DNA from: an uncultured Pseudomonadota bacterium
Lineage (GTDB): Bacteria; Pseudomonadota; Alphaproteobacteria; Rs-D84
DNA: 11,306 nt
NCBI GenBank assembly: GCA_945483255.1
Contig: CALYRP010000016.1
Coordinates: forward strand, 1 to 11,306
Reading direction: 5' to 3'
Shown: in pieces, positions 1 through 7,031 of the stretch
Numbering within the stretch: the stretch's first letter is position 1
Layout of the letters: every line of letters begins with the position of its first letter
Translations under genes and position numbers: made by a program
Notes under the pieces: model-generated
What the model saw: only the letters and a program-made list of their open reading frames with translations
What the model was told of the DNA's origin: nothing
Databases searched by the model: none

Positions 1-65
1 CGCGCCCAGATTGTGGGGGTCTGACAGCTCGTCGCAGATGGATGTTACATGTTTAAAACTTTTTA

Positions 66-94
66 TTGGAAAGCCCAAAGAAAAATGCCATAAT
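66..94 (+). promoter_or_regulatory. Putative sigma-70-type promoter for the small 127-327 gene
   Basis: A TTGGAA box (66-71) and a CATAAT box (89-94) are separated by exactly 17 bases, matching the consensus at 4/6 and 5/6 positions. The start of transcription would fall near 101, giving a leader of about 26 bases. Seen by eye only. Confidence 0.5.
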
Positions 95-126
95 CAATGT
101 TGTGACAAATAATAACAGGTGTTTTT

Positions 127-327
127 ATGAAACGAGTTGCCTTTACTACAGAACTTCCAGAACAGGAATTTACGGAAGAAGACTTTATAAAATTTTCTTC
201 TGAACATAATTCTATGCAAATACAAAGAAGTATAAAAATTGTGTTTGAATATTTGGGCATTTCTGATGTTGACATATCAATAAATATCGTAGAAAATCAT
301 TTAGAAAATCAAGATGTTTATTATTAA
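127..327 (+). CDS. Small acidic hypothetical protein (66 aa)
   Basis: I do not recognise this protein. It starts at an ATG preceded by AGGTG (117-121) at 5 bases spacing, and a plausible promoter lies at 66-94. The product is 66 residues and rich in Glu, Asp, Ile and Asn, with no signal peptide, membrane segment or cysteine. The N-terminal part carries an acidic cluster (ELPEQEFTEEDF), and the rest looks able to form a mixed alpha/beta fold. No partner gene lies next to it. It is followed by about 190 bases of AT-rich sequence without features and then by a tRNA-like fragment, with a terminator-like hairpin at 592-627 that could end its transcript. It could be a genuine small gene, the surviving piece of a larger gene, or a chance reading frame. 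The promoter and ribosome binding site favour a real gene. Confidence 0.5.
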   Translation: MKRVAFTTELPEQEFTEEDFIKFSSEHNSMQIQRSIKIVFEYLGISDVDISINIVENHLENQDVYY

Positions 328-517
328 AACAAAAGTGCCGTATATAACAAATGTATAACTGCAAATATGTAACACCTGCATAACTTTTTATTCGTTTGTC
401 GGGGGTATTGTGGGGTATCAGAGCAGGGAATCGTATATAACACATTGCCAAAACTGTGGCGGAAATCCGCGGAAAATTTCAGGTTTGTAGTGATGGGGAA
501 CGGTGCCTCTCTGGTCG

Positions 518-556
518 TTAACAGTCCGTTGTTCTACCGACTGAACTATGCCCGAA
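518..556 (-). pseudogene. tRNA-Asn-like fragment (5' half only)
   Basis: On the minus strand the bases from 556 down to 518 read like the 5' half of a bacterial tRNA-Asn: a D-arm TAGTTCAGTCGGTAGAAC, a 5' anticodon stem ACGGA and an anticodon loop CTGTTAA with anticodon GTT (520-522 on the plus strand). The 3' half is wrong. The 3' anticodon stem reads CGACC instead of TCCGT and cannot pair. There is no T-loop of the TTCRANY type, and the 5' acceptor stretch TTCGGGC has no partner downstream. I read it as a decayed or truncated tRNA, possibly left by recombination or integration at a tRNA gene. The surrounding 328-517 and 557-591 hold nothing else I can support apart from a small GCGGAAATCCGC palindrome at 459-470. 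Confidence 0.6.
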
Positions 557-591
557 TAGCAAGCAGAGTAATATACTGTGTTATATGACAA

Positions 592-627
592 GTCAAGCAG
601 TTTTTTAATCTGCTTGACCTGTTTTTT
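592..627 (+). terminator. Putative Rho-independent terminator overlapping the end of the HTH gene
   Basis: A perfect 9-bp stem (592-600 with 610-618) with a 9-base loop is followed on the plus strand by CTG and six T residues (622-627). The polarity suits a transcript arriving from the left, such as the 127-327 gene. On the minus strand there is no T run after the stem. The right arm lies inside the last codons of the HTH gene and the loop holds its stop codon. Confidence 0.45.
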
Positions 628-889
628 GTTCACACTTTTCTTTGCTGTCTTTCGTTTCTGGATCGTCGTTGATAAATTTAAAGAAATCTTTTGCGGATGA
701 ACCGGTTGCAGACAATATTTTTGAAATACTGCATGTTGATGGCCAGCGTTCTTGACCATATTGTGTCAAACGTTTGCTTTTGTTGAACGTGGTTGGATCT
801 AGTCCGCTACGTTTTGCAAGCCCCGAACAAGACAGCCCGTGGGCGTGTGCGAATAATTCAATTGCATGCCATATTTGATAATGTGTCAT
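605..889 (-). CDS. Helix-turn-helix transcriptional regulator (94 aa, HTH domain only)
   Basis: This is a small DNA-binding protein, presumably a repressor or activator. Residues 1-60 form a XRE-like HTH domain with the stretch GLAKRSGLDPTTFNKSKR and then RWPSTCSISKILSATGSS. This pattern is typical of alphaproteobacterial HTH regulators in which a LexA-like S24 peptidase domain of about 120 residues normally follows. Here that domain is missing: the protein ends in a short charged tail, and no S24-like sequence appears in any frame between 420 and 604. The start is fixed by a strong AAGGAGG (900-906) ending 10 bases upstream of the ATG at 889; a longer reading to 958 lacks such a site. A TATAAT box on the minus strand at 963-968 may be its -10. 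The gene is transcribed away from the efflux operon at 1172-5642, so control of that operon, of itself, or of both is a reasonable inference. Target DNA and ligand are unknown. Confidence 0.8.
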   Translation of the reverse strand: MTHYQIWHAIELFAHAHGLSCSGLAKRSGLDPTTFNKSKRLTQYGQERWPSTCSISKILSATGSSAKDFFKFINDDPETKDSKEKCEQKTGQAD

Positions 890-899
890 TTTTTGTGGC

Positions 900-906
900 C
901 TCCTTC
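900..906 (-). promoter_or_regulatory. Strong ribosome binding site that sets the HTH gene start
   Basis: The minus strand reads AAGGAGG here, 10 bases before the ATG at 887-889. It is the best Shine-Dalgarno match in the window. It places the start at 889 rather than at the upstream ATG at 958. Confidence 0.8.
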
Positions 907-1106
907 CGTTTGTGTTACCAACTAGAAAATACCATTTATTGTGATTATTATCAAACAATTCAATTATAATTAGAAAATAGCATTAAAAACATAGGAAAGA
1001 ATACACAAAGTAAAAAACGTAGTCGAATCGTATATAAAATGTTTTATGTTCAGTATGCAATCGCTTTTCTGCGTCGGTGAAAACAGTCTGTTCTTAGGTA
1101 TTTGTG

Positions 1107-1130
1107 ATAAAAAACATTTGCGTTTTTTAT
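1107..1130. repeat. AT-rich perfect inverted repeat upstream of the efflux operon
   Basis: ATAAAAAAC (1107-1115) and GTTTTTTAT (1122-1130) form a perfect 9-bp inverted repeat around ATTTGC. It overlaps the -35 box of the likely operon promoter, so it could be an operator for a dimeric repressor such as the neighbouring HTH protein. It could also be a weak AT-only hairpin with no function. Confidence 0.45.
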
Positions 1131-1146
1131 TGCGGTGTACTAGGAT
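1118..1146 (+). promoter_or_regulatory. Putative promoter of the efflux operon
   Basis: TTGCGT (1118-1123) and TAGGAT (1141-1146) lie 17 bases apart. The matches are modest (3/6 and 4/6), which would fit a promoter that needs activation or is weak at rest. Transcription would start near 1153, just ahead of the TAGGAG ribosome binding site at 1157-1162. The rest of 890-1171 is AT-rich and shows no gene. Confidence 0.4.
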
Positions 1147-1171
1147 ATTATTCATGTAGGAGCCTTTACAC

Positions 1172-2497
1172 ATGAAGCGATTTTTTATAGTTGCTGCAAT
1201 TATGCCGTCAATCGCATTTGGTGCGAATGATTGTGCAACCAGGCGCACTGTTCCAGATTCTGTTCAAACATTGCAAGATGTTGTTCATTTGGGACTTTGT
1301 CGTAATCCACAAACTGCGGCGGCATATGCATCATTACGATCCAGTCATTTTAATAAAAATGCGGCGTATTCTGCATATATGCCATCGGTTAATGCTGGGG
1401 TTTCTGCGGGTAAAGATTACAGAAATAAAAATTGGGATGATTGGAATTTTGGGGCATCGATTTCGGCATCTTATTTGATTTTTGATTTTGGGAAACGCGA
1501 ATCTGATTTTGCACAAACACTGGCACTTTATCGTGCGGCGGGTTTTGATTTCAGTGAAACCGTACAAAATTTTGTTTATGGTTTAGTGGGGTCTTATTAT
1601 GAATTATTAAATGCAGATGCGGATGTTGCATCATCTGAATCTGCGTTGCGTGTTGCCCAAACTGCGAAAGATACAGCAGATAAAAAATTCAAGGCAGGCT
1701 CAGTTGCCAAAGCAGATGTGTATAAAGCAGAAACAACATTGGCATCGTCTGAATTAGCATTGGAACGTGCGAAAAACAATCGTGAAATTGCCAAGGGGAC
1801 ATTGTTAACCAAACTTTCTTTTCCAGCAGATCAAGAAATAACAATTGCAGATATATCTTCAACTTTTGGAACTGATGCGGAAAGCGAAAGTATCGACGAA
1901 TTGATAAAGATAGCCAAGGAAAAAAGACCGGATTTATTAAAAGCATCTGCGAATAAAGACGCGGCGTGGCATAAAAGAAATGCGGCGTTCTTGAAAAATT
2001 TGCCATCTATTTCTGCGTCTGGGTCTGTTTCATGGAATGATGAAAAATTGCCTGGTGTTTTTGAACCTGATTCGCATCAATTAAACGGTTCAATCGGCAT
2101 CCGTGCATCAATGCCATTATTTGCGGGGTTTGCAAATGTTTATGGTGCGCGTGCAGCATCAGCAGATTATGATCGTGCGAAATATAACGAACAACAAACA
2201 TCAAATGCGGCAATGTTGGATGTTTTTACTGCATATCAAAATTATAAAACAGCAAAGACTGTTTTAAAGCAAACAGAAACATTATTAAAATCTGCAACGG
2301 AAAGTGAACGCGTAACTGCGGGCATGTATCGTGTTGGGCGTGCAACGATGCTTGATTGGCAACAGGCGCAATCTGAATTGATAAATGCACAAAAACAAAA
2401 CAATTCTGCAAAATATGATTTAATAATTAAACGCGCTGCTGTCGCGTTGGCAATAGGCGATATTAAATCTGAAATCGAAGGAACGATAAATGAATAA
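1172..2497 (+). CDS. tolC: TolC-family outer-membrane efflux channel
   Basis: This is the outer-membrane duct of a three-part exporter, expected to work as a trimer with the adaptor and ABC pump encoded next. The protein has 441 residues, the usual TolC-family length. Residues 1-18 form a signal peptide (MKRFFIVAAIMPSIAFGA) with likely cleavage before ND. The internal duplication of the family is visible: YLIFDFGKRES near residue 101 and MPLFAGFANVYGARAA near 314, each followed by a long heptad-rich helical region (about 120-215 and 330-430) forming the periplasmic barrel. Two cysteines (21 and 43) in the mature N-terminus could form a disulfide. The start is supported by TAGGAG at 9 bases spacing. 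The stop overlaps the adaptor start by 8 bases, showing one operon. The family call is firm; the substrate and one-to-one orthology to E. coli TolC are not. Confidence 0.92.
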   Translation: MKRFFIVAAIMPSIAFGANDCATRRTVPDSVQTLQDVVHLGLCRNPQTAAAYASLRSSHFNKNAAYSAYMPSVNAGVSAGKDYRNKNWDDWNFGASISASYLIFDFGKRESDFAQTLALYRAAGFDFSETVQNFVYGLVGSYYELLNADADVASSESALRVAQTAKDTADKKFKAGSVAKADVYKAETTLASSELALERAKNNREIAKGTLLTKLSFPADQEITIADISSTFGTDAESESIDELIKIAKEKRPDLLKASANKDAAWHKRNAAFLKNLPSISASGSVSWNDEKLPGVFEPDSHQLNGSIGIRASMPLFAGFANVYGARAASADYDRAKYNEQQTSNAAMLDVFTAYQNYKTAKTVLKQTETLLKSATESERVTAGMYRVGRATMLDWQQAQSELINAQKQNNSAKYDLIIKRAAVALAIGDIKSEIEGTINE

Positions 2498-3665
2498 AAA
2501 GAAAAATTGGTTTTTGCGTCATAAATGGCTGATTATATTTATGACAGCGATAATTGCTTTGGTTGTGGGCTTGTCCAAAAACACCCCGCAAACAAACAAA
2601 AAGAATTTTGTTACAATGGATATTTCGCACGGCGATATATCGCAAACAGTTACAGCAACAGGCGAAATAATGCCACTTAACACAGTAAGTGTTGGTTCCC
2701 AGGTTTCTGGCACAATTCAAGAAATTTTTGTTGATTATAATTCAACTGTGAAAAAGGGCGATAAATTATTAACCATTGAACCATCTGTATTACAAGCATC
2801 TGTTGACGAAGCCAAGGCTTCATTGGACAGTGCAATATCACAAAGAAATTTTGCAAAGAATGAATATAATCGAAACAAATCTCTTTATAATGATGGTTTT
2901 ATTGCGCGTTCTGAAATGGAACAATCGCAAACACAATACGAACAATCGGAATCGTCTGTTATTCGCGCACAATCACAATATGACAAGGCTGTTACTAATC
3001 TTGGGTATGCGACAATTATATCACCAGTGGACGGAACTGTTATTTCAAGAAAGGTGGACAAGGGGCAAACGGTTGCGGCATCTTTCCAAACCCCCGACCT
3101 TTTTGAAATTGCCGAAGATTTAACAAAAATGCAAATTGAAACCGCTGTCAGCGAAGCCGATATTGGCATGATAAAACACGGGCAATCGGTTACATTTACT
3201 GTTGATGCGTATTCTTCACAGAAATTTGAAGGCACGGTTCGTCAAATTCGTTTGTCGCCAACAACTACATCTAATGTCGTTGTTTATACTGTTGTGATTG
3301 ATGTTGATAATTCTGATTTAAAATTGATGCCTGGGATGACGGCTTTTGTAACAATTGTTGTAGATTCTGCAGATGACGTATGGAAAGCGACCAATTCTGC
3401 GTTTTTATTACGCAGTTTTAATGAAATCGTCGAAGTTTCTGATGATGCAATTAATCCCACAAATCATTTGGCGATTCAAAGGGACGGAAAAATAATTTTG
3501 GTTCCTTATACCAAAGGAATCGTAACAGCGACTGAAACCCAAATTATTTCTGACGAAATAAAAGATGGTGACAAGATTGTAATTGGATATGTCGGTCAAT
3601 CTTCATCAAATAAAAATACAAATAATAATCGTCGTGGTGGCATGATGGGCGGCGGTCCACGTTAA
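2490..3665 (+). CDS. macA: MacA-like periplasmic adaptor (HlyD/RND-type membrane fusion protein)
   Basis: This adaptor bridges the inner-membrane ABC transporter and the TolC-type channel. The 391 residues start with a basic stretch and one membrane anchor (about 13-28). A first lipoyl half follows (about 66-100, VGSQVSGTIQEIFVDYNSTVKKGD), then a coiled-coil hairpin rich in Gln, Glu and Ser (about 100-172). A second lipoyl half (about 174-207, SPVDGTVISRKVDKGQTV) comes next, then beta-barrel and membrane-proximal domains containing LMPGMTAFV near 279-287. The tail is low-complexity (Asn-rich, then RRGGMMGGGPR), a Gly-rich end seen in other adaptors. The gene overlaps the channel gene by 8 bases, with AAGGAA upstream of its ATG. 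The next gene begins 16 bases after its stop. The MacA type is inferred from the sequence and from the MacB-type partners; the substrate is not shown. Confidence 0.9.
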   Translation: MNKKKNWFLRHKWLIIFMTAIIALVVGLSKNTPQTNKKNFVTMDISHGDISQTVTATGEIMPLNTVSVGSQVSGTIQEIFVDYNSTVKKGDKLLTIEPSVLQASVDEAKASLDSAISQRNFAKNEYNRNKSLYNDGFIARSEMEQSQTQYEQSESSVIRAQSQYDKAVTNLGYATIISPVDGTVISRKVDKGQTVAASFQTPDLFEIAEDLTKMQIETAVSEADIGMIKHGQSVTFTVDAYSSQKFEGTVRQIRLSPTTTSNVVVYTVVIDVDNSDLKLMPGMTAFVTIVVDSADDVWKATNSAFLLRSFNEIVEVSDDAINPTNHLAIQRDGKIILVPYTKGIVTATETQIISDEIKDGDKIVIGYVGQSSSNKNTNNNRRGGMMGGGPR

Positions 3666-3681
3666 TAAACGGAAACAATAA

Positions 3682-4428
3682 ATGAAACAGGTGCCTGTTA
3701 TATCAATGAAAAAAATCTGCAAAAGTTTTCCGCTGGAAATAGGCGGACAACAGCAGGTTTTATTTGATATAACTTTTTCTATTAATCCTGGGGAATTTGT
3801 TGCGATTATGGGACCAAGTGGATCGGGCAAATCAACATGTATGAATATTGTGGGCGCATTAGATTCTGCATCATCTGGTGTGTATGAATTATACGGCAAA
3901 GATATAACCACACTTTTGCCAGATGAATTAGCAAAAATAAGAAATGAATATATTGGCTTTGTGTTTCAGAATTTTAATTTATTACCGAAACGTTCAATAT
4001 TGGACAATGTAATGTTGCCTTTAATGTATCGCGGATTACCGATTGTTGAACGTGAACAACGTGCGCGTGCAATGTTAAAATTGGTTGGATTGGAAAATTT
4101 TGAAACATATTTACCAACACAATTATCAGGTGGTATGAAACAAAGGGTTGCTATTGCGCGTGCGTTGGCGGGCGATCCTAAATTAATTTTGGCGGACGAA
4201 CCAACCGGGGCGCTTGATTCCAAAATGGGTAATGAAATATTAAAGTTTTTTAAGAAATTAAACAAAGATTTGGGCATAACAATCATTATGATTACGCATG
4301 AATTTGAAATTGCAAAATATGCAAACCGCGTAATTCATATTTATGATGGACGAATGACATATGATGGCCCGGTTCCAAAGACAGAATCTGTGTTATTAAA
4401 ATCTGAAAAAAGGGCACATAATAAATGA
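3682..4428 (+). CDS. macB: MacB-type ABC transporter ATP-binding protein
   Basis: This is the ATPase subunit that powers the efflux complex from the cytoplasmic side. In 248 residues all ABC motifs are intact: Walker A GPSGSGKST (44-52), Q-loop glutamine 96 in FVFQNFNLLP, signature LSGGMKQR (148-155), Walker B LILADEP (168-174), D-loop GALDS (177-181) and switch histidine 206 in ITHE. The sequence belongs to the MacB/LolD/FtsE branch. In E. coli MacB this domain is fused to the permease; here it is a separate gene whose stop overlaps the permease start in ATGA. The ATG at 3682 follows the adaptor stop by 16 bases with a GGAAA site. A LolD-like role in lipoprotein release is the main alternative, but the adjacent adaptor and channel genes argue for export. 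Confidence 0.92.
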   Translation: MKQVPVISMKKICKSFPLEIGGQQQVLFDITFSINPGEFVAIMGPSGSGKSTCMNIVGALDSASSGVYELYGKDITTLLPDELAKIRNEYIGFVFQNFNLLPKRSILDNVMLPLMYRGLPIVEREQRARAMLKLVGLENFETYLPTQLSGGMKQRVAIARALAGDPKLILADEPTGALDSKMGNEILKFFKKLNKDLGITIIMITHEFEIAKYANRVIHIYDGRMTYDGPVPKTESVLLKSEKRAHNK

Positions 4429-5642
4429 CAATCGGCGATATATTAAAAGAATCTTGGCTGTCAATCAGTGGAAACAAAATGCGTTCTTTTTTGACGGTGT
4501 TGGGCATAGTTATTGGTATTATGGCGGTTGTGGTTATGGTTGCGGTTGGTGAAACAGTGCAACAATCAATCACAGATCAATTTTCTTCACTTGGGACAAA
4601 TACGATTATGATACGTGCTGGGGCCGCACAAAGCGGGGGCGTGCGTTCTGGAAATCGTATGACTTTGACGATTGATGATGTTCAATATATTTCACAATTA
4701 CCAGATGTCGCCGCGGCCAGCCCTGTTGAAAACAGTGGCGCCCAGGTTGTGTATGGAAATAAAAATTGGTCGACATCAATGGTTGGGGTTTATCCTGGAT
4801 ATGCAACGGTTCAAAATATTGAAATGGAATACGGGGCGTTTATCGATATGATGTCGGTTCGCAACGCATCAACTTATGTTGTTATCGGGCCAGATACCGC
4901 CGAAGAATTGGGTATGCCAAAAAATCCAGTTGGCGAAATTATCCGTGTCCGCAATATCCCACTTACTGTTATTGGTGTAACCAAGTCCAAAGGTGATTCT
5001 GCCATGGGGTCCCAGGATGATATGTTAATCGTTCCGATTACCACATTGAAAAAGCGCATAAACGGTTCACGTTTTCCAAATTCTGTTAATATGGTTGCTT
5101 TGAAATTATATCAAGATGCGGACAACAATATCGCGACAACACAAATCAGCGAACTGTTGCGGCAACGTCATAAATTAAAAGAAACAGATGATGATGATTT
5201 CCAAATAACAGACATGAAACAGGTTATGGAAACAATGTCAACCGTAACTGGATATTTAACATTGTTATTAATAGCAATTGCGGCGGTATCATTATTAGTT
5301 GGTTCAATTGGTATTATGAATATGATGTTGGTATCTGTTGCGGAACGCACACGCGAAATTGGTATACGCAAAGCCATTGGGGCCCAAGAATCAACAATCG
5401 TTACACAATTTTTATCTGAATCAATTTTAATATCTTTTATTGGTTCAATGTTTGGACTAATTCTTGGCGTTGGTTTGTCCCAAGGGGTGGGGCGGTTAAT
5501 ATTACATTACAATGTTCCATTTTCAGTATGGCCAGTAATTGTTTCAATATCTGTCGCAGTTGTTGTTGGATTGGTGTCTGGGGTTATGCCTGCGATAAAG
5601 GCTGCAAAATTAAACCCAATTGACAGTTTAAGATATGAATAA
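4425..5642 (+). CDS. macB: MacB-type ABC transporter permease (FtsX family)
   Basis: This is the membrane subunit of the efflux pump. Its 405 residues have the MacB/FtsX topology: a short cytoplasmic N-terminus, TM1 (about 22-44), a large periplasmic domain (about 45-270), then TM2 (about 275-303), TM3 (about 330-353) and TM4 (about 366-390). The conserved loop VAERTREIGIRKAIGA (305-320) and the end PAIKAAKLNPIDSLRYE match the family closely. It corresponds to the C-terminal two thirds of the fused E. coli MacB. The start overlaps the ATPase stop by four bases (ATGA), which should couple translation of the two subunits in equal amounts. A long hairpin terminator begins on the base after its stop. 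Exported compounds could include antibiotics, peptides, siderophores or lipids; nothing here decides between them. Confidence 0.92.
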   Translation: MTIGDILKESWLSISGNKMRSFLTVLGIVIGIMAVVVMVAVGETVQQSITDQFSSLGTNTIMIRAGAAQSGGVRSGNRMTLTIDDVQYISQLPDVAAASPVENSGAQVVYGNKNWSTSMVGVYPGYATVQNIEMEYGAFIDMMSVRNASTYVVIGPDTAEELGMPKNPVGEIIRVRNIPLTVIGVTKSKGDSAMGSQDDMLIVPITTLKKRINGSRFPNSVNMVALKLYQDADNNIATTQISELLRQRHKLKETDDDDFQITDMKQVMETMSTVTGYLTLLLIAIAAVSLLVGSIGIMNMMLVSVAERTREIGIRKAIGAQESTIVTQFLSESILISFIGSMFGLILGVGLSQGVGRLILHYNVPFSVWPVIVSISVAVVVGLVSGVMPAIKAAKLNPIDSLRYE

Positions 5643-5694
5643 AAACGATAAATAAAAAAACACGGTATAAACCGTGTTTTTTTATTTATCGTTT
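5643..5694. terminator. Bidirectional Rho-independent terminator with a perfect 24-bp stem
   Basis: Left arm 5643-5666 and right arm 5671-5694 pair perfectly around a four-base ATAA loop. The GC core is CACGGT/ACCGTG, flanked by A and T runs, so each strand sees a hairpin followed by a T tract. It serves both the permease gene (stop at 5640-5642, directly adjacent) and the convergent cysteine-rich gene, whose stop (5682-5684) lies inside the right arm. Much of the core recurs at 7157-7195. Confidence 0.92.
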
Positions 5695-6824
5695 GAAACA
5701 TCAAATCGTGTTCCAAATATACAAGTTCTGTAATCATCCGGGTCGGTTCTTAACCAACATTGGCTTTCCAATGGTGCTTTTTTGCCCGCTGGACCATATT
5801 GCATTTGTTCTTCGCCGATTGAAACATTGCAAGTTATATGGTTTTTGCTGGTTCCGTTAAATGGACAATCGAATATTCCCGCTGCAGATGGTCCTTTTTT
5901 GTAATCACCGCCAGGACAATATTTTCTTGCACCAGCGTTAGCACAACTGGTTGGTTCCGCGCTGTTTGGTCGTAAATAATACCCCGGATCAACATGAATT
6001 GCAGTTTCAGAACATACCGTATGATTTTCGTTTGGTGCTGTTCCGGCTGGGCATGGGGTACACCCGCTTCCTTTTGAATTAATTATGTTGTTGCCGTCAC
6101 AAGTCCCGTCATCACCTTGATCGATTGATCGTTTGTCAAAATCACCACCAAGACATACTTTTCCGCTTGGACATGCGGCGCAAGATTCGCTGTTTGCCGG
6201 TAAATATTCCCCAGCAATACAATGAATTTTTGTGCTGACACATTTACCATCTTTTAATTCTTCACCAGCGGCACATTTTGTCTCGCAACCTGTTTTAGAT
6301 GCGTTTACAACTTGACCCCCAGTGCATTCTTCAATACCTTGTGATTTTTTGAACGATGGTTTTACCGTTTTTCCTCCTGGACAATAATGTGTGCTGTCTT
6401 CCAGAGAACCACAAGGTACTTGGTTGCTAGAATTTACCGGTAAATACTTTCCTTTTTCTAAAGTGATGGATTTATTATAAACCATGTTGCCATTGATTGT
6501 GACATAACAATCTTCTGATGATTTAGAGTTTTTTGCAGACATCGGGAAATTGATATCGCACAACTTTAAGCCCAGGCTATTCATATAACCGGTGTCAGAC
6601 GCTCTGTCTTTGCACCAGCCTTCAACAGTACCATACACGTGTCCATGCCATGGAGCACCTTTTACGCCTTCGCAATAACATCCTGGGGGACAGTCATAAC
6701 ATTGTTTATATAAATAAGAATATTTGCCAGCGCCGCAATCTGCCGCCCTGGCTTCAACGACAGAGAAACACACAGCACAATACAGAAATATAAAATTCAA
6801 TATTTTTTGTTTTGTCAGTATCAT
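5682..6824 (-). CDS. Secreted cysteine-rich repeat protein of unknown function
   Basis: I cannot name a function. With the start at 6824 the protein has 380 residues: a signal peptide (MILTKQKILNFIFLYCAVCF...VEARA, cleavage near residue 26) and a mature part with 28 cysteines. Three related repeats are visible, each opening with G-x-Y-L-x-x-N-S (KGKYLPVNS, AGEYLPANS, PGYYLRPNS). Each continues with cysteines, then CPGG or CLGG, then a further Cys. Between them lie CPxG segments resembling the cysteine spacing of EGF- or TNFR-like modules. The even cysteine count and the export signal suggest a disulfide-rich protein in the periplasm or outside the cell. The cysteine after the signal follows AAD, so it is not a lipobox. 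The start was chosen from GAGGGA at about 10 bases spacing, the signal peptide and the promoter at 6860-6888; a longer reading to 6926 has no ribosome site and crosses the promoter. The gene is monocistronic. Confidence 0.8.
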   Translation of the reverse strand: MILTKQKILNFIFLYCAVCFSVVEARAADCGAGKYSYLYKQCYDCPPGCYCEGVKGAPWHGHVYGTVEGWCKDRASDTGYMNSLGLKLCDINFPMSAKNSKSSEDCYVTINGNMVYNKSITLEKGKYLPVNSSNQVPCGSLEDSTHYCPGGKTVKPSFKKSQGIEECTGGQVVNASKTGCETKCAAGEELKDGKCVSTKIHCIAGEYLPANSESCAACPSGKVCLGGDFDKRSIDQGDDGTCDGNNIINSKGSGCTPCPAGTAPNENHTVCSETAIHVDPGYYLRPNSAEPTSCANAGARKYCPGGDYKKGPSAAGIFDCPFNGTSKNHITCNVSIGEEQMQYGPAGKKAPLESQCWLRTDPDDYRTCIFGTRFDVSNDK

Positions 6825-6859
6825 GATGTTTGTTTCCCTCATTTCCATTGTTGGTATAT

Positions 6860-6888
6860 ATTGTATAATATTTATGATTTTCTCGCAA
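6860..6888 (-). promoter_or_regulatory. Putative promoter of the cysteine-rich protein gene
   Basis: On the minus strand TTGCGA (6883-6888) and TACAAT (6860-6865) are 17 bases apart, matching 4/6 and 5/6. Transcription would start near 6853, about 29 bases before the ATG at 6824. This supports the shorter start of the gene. Confidence 0.55.
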
Positions 6889-6931
6889 GGTAAAAATAAA
6901 TCGGCAAAATCAGGTTTTGAATTCATGGCAC

Positions 6932-7001
6932 TGCAACCGTGACGATTTTAATTCCCCGCCTGGGGCGGGGTGGATTGCGAAGCAATACGGGGAGGGTTGC
7001 A
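6932..7001. repeat. REP-like palindromic element A (closing stem plus two hairpins)
   Basis: TGCAACC (6932-6938) pairs with GGTTGCA (6995-7001) and encloses two perfect hairpins: CCCCGCC/GGCGGGG (6954-6960 with 6964-6970) and ATTGC/GCAAT (6974-6978 with 6982-6986). A GGGGAGGG run follows. It is GC-rich against an AT-rich background and resembles dispersed extragenic palindromes. It shares the 15-bp head GCAACCGTGACGATT with element B at 7069-7151. With element B it fills most of the gene-free stretch 6825-7195. Confidence 0.6.
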
Positions 7002-7031
7002 ATATAAAAACAAAGGACTTTAAAACAGTAT

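Noticed and set aside
1..10. CGCGCCCAGA at the window edge matching the tRNA-Arg 3' end at 7199-7208
   Set aside because: Ten bases is too short to mean anything and the flanking bases differ.
2..109. Possible tail of an upstream gene entering the window on the plus strand
   Set aside because: The only open frame is short, shows no recognisable family, and runs through the likely promoter of the next gene.
418..759. Minus-strand frame of 113 codons containing IVQSVEQRTVN
   Set aside because: That peptide is the usual false translation of a tRNA D-arm and anticodon region. The frame crosses the tRNA-Asn fragment and overlaps the HTH gene in another frame.
428..1037. 13-bp direct repeat GAATCGTATATAA at 428-440 and 1025-1037 flanking the HTH gene
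   Set aside because: A 13-base AT-rich match is expected about once by chance in a window of this size, and no transposase or target duplication structure goes with it.
6825..6926. Longer N-terminus of the cysteine-rich protein
   Set aside because: The upstream ATG lacks a ribosome site, the extension would bury the signal peptide, and it crosses the likely promoter.
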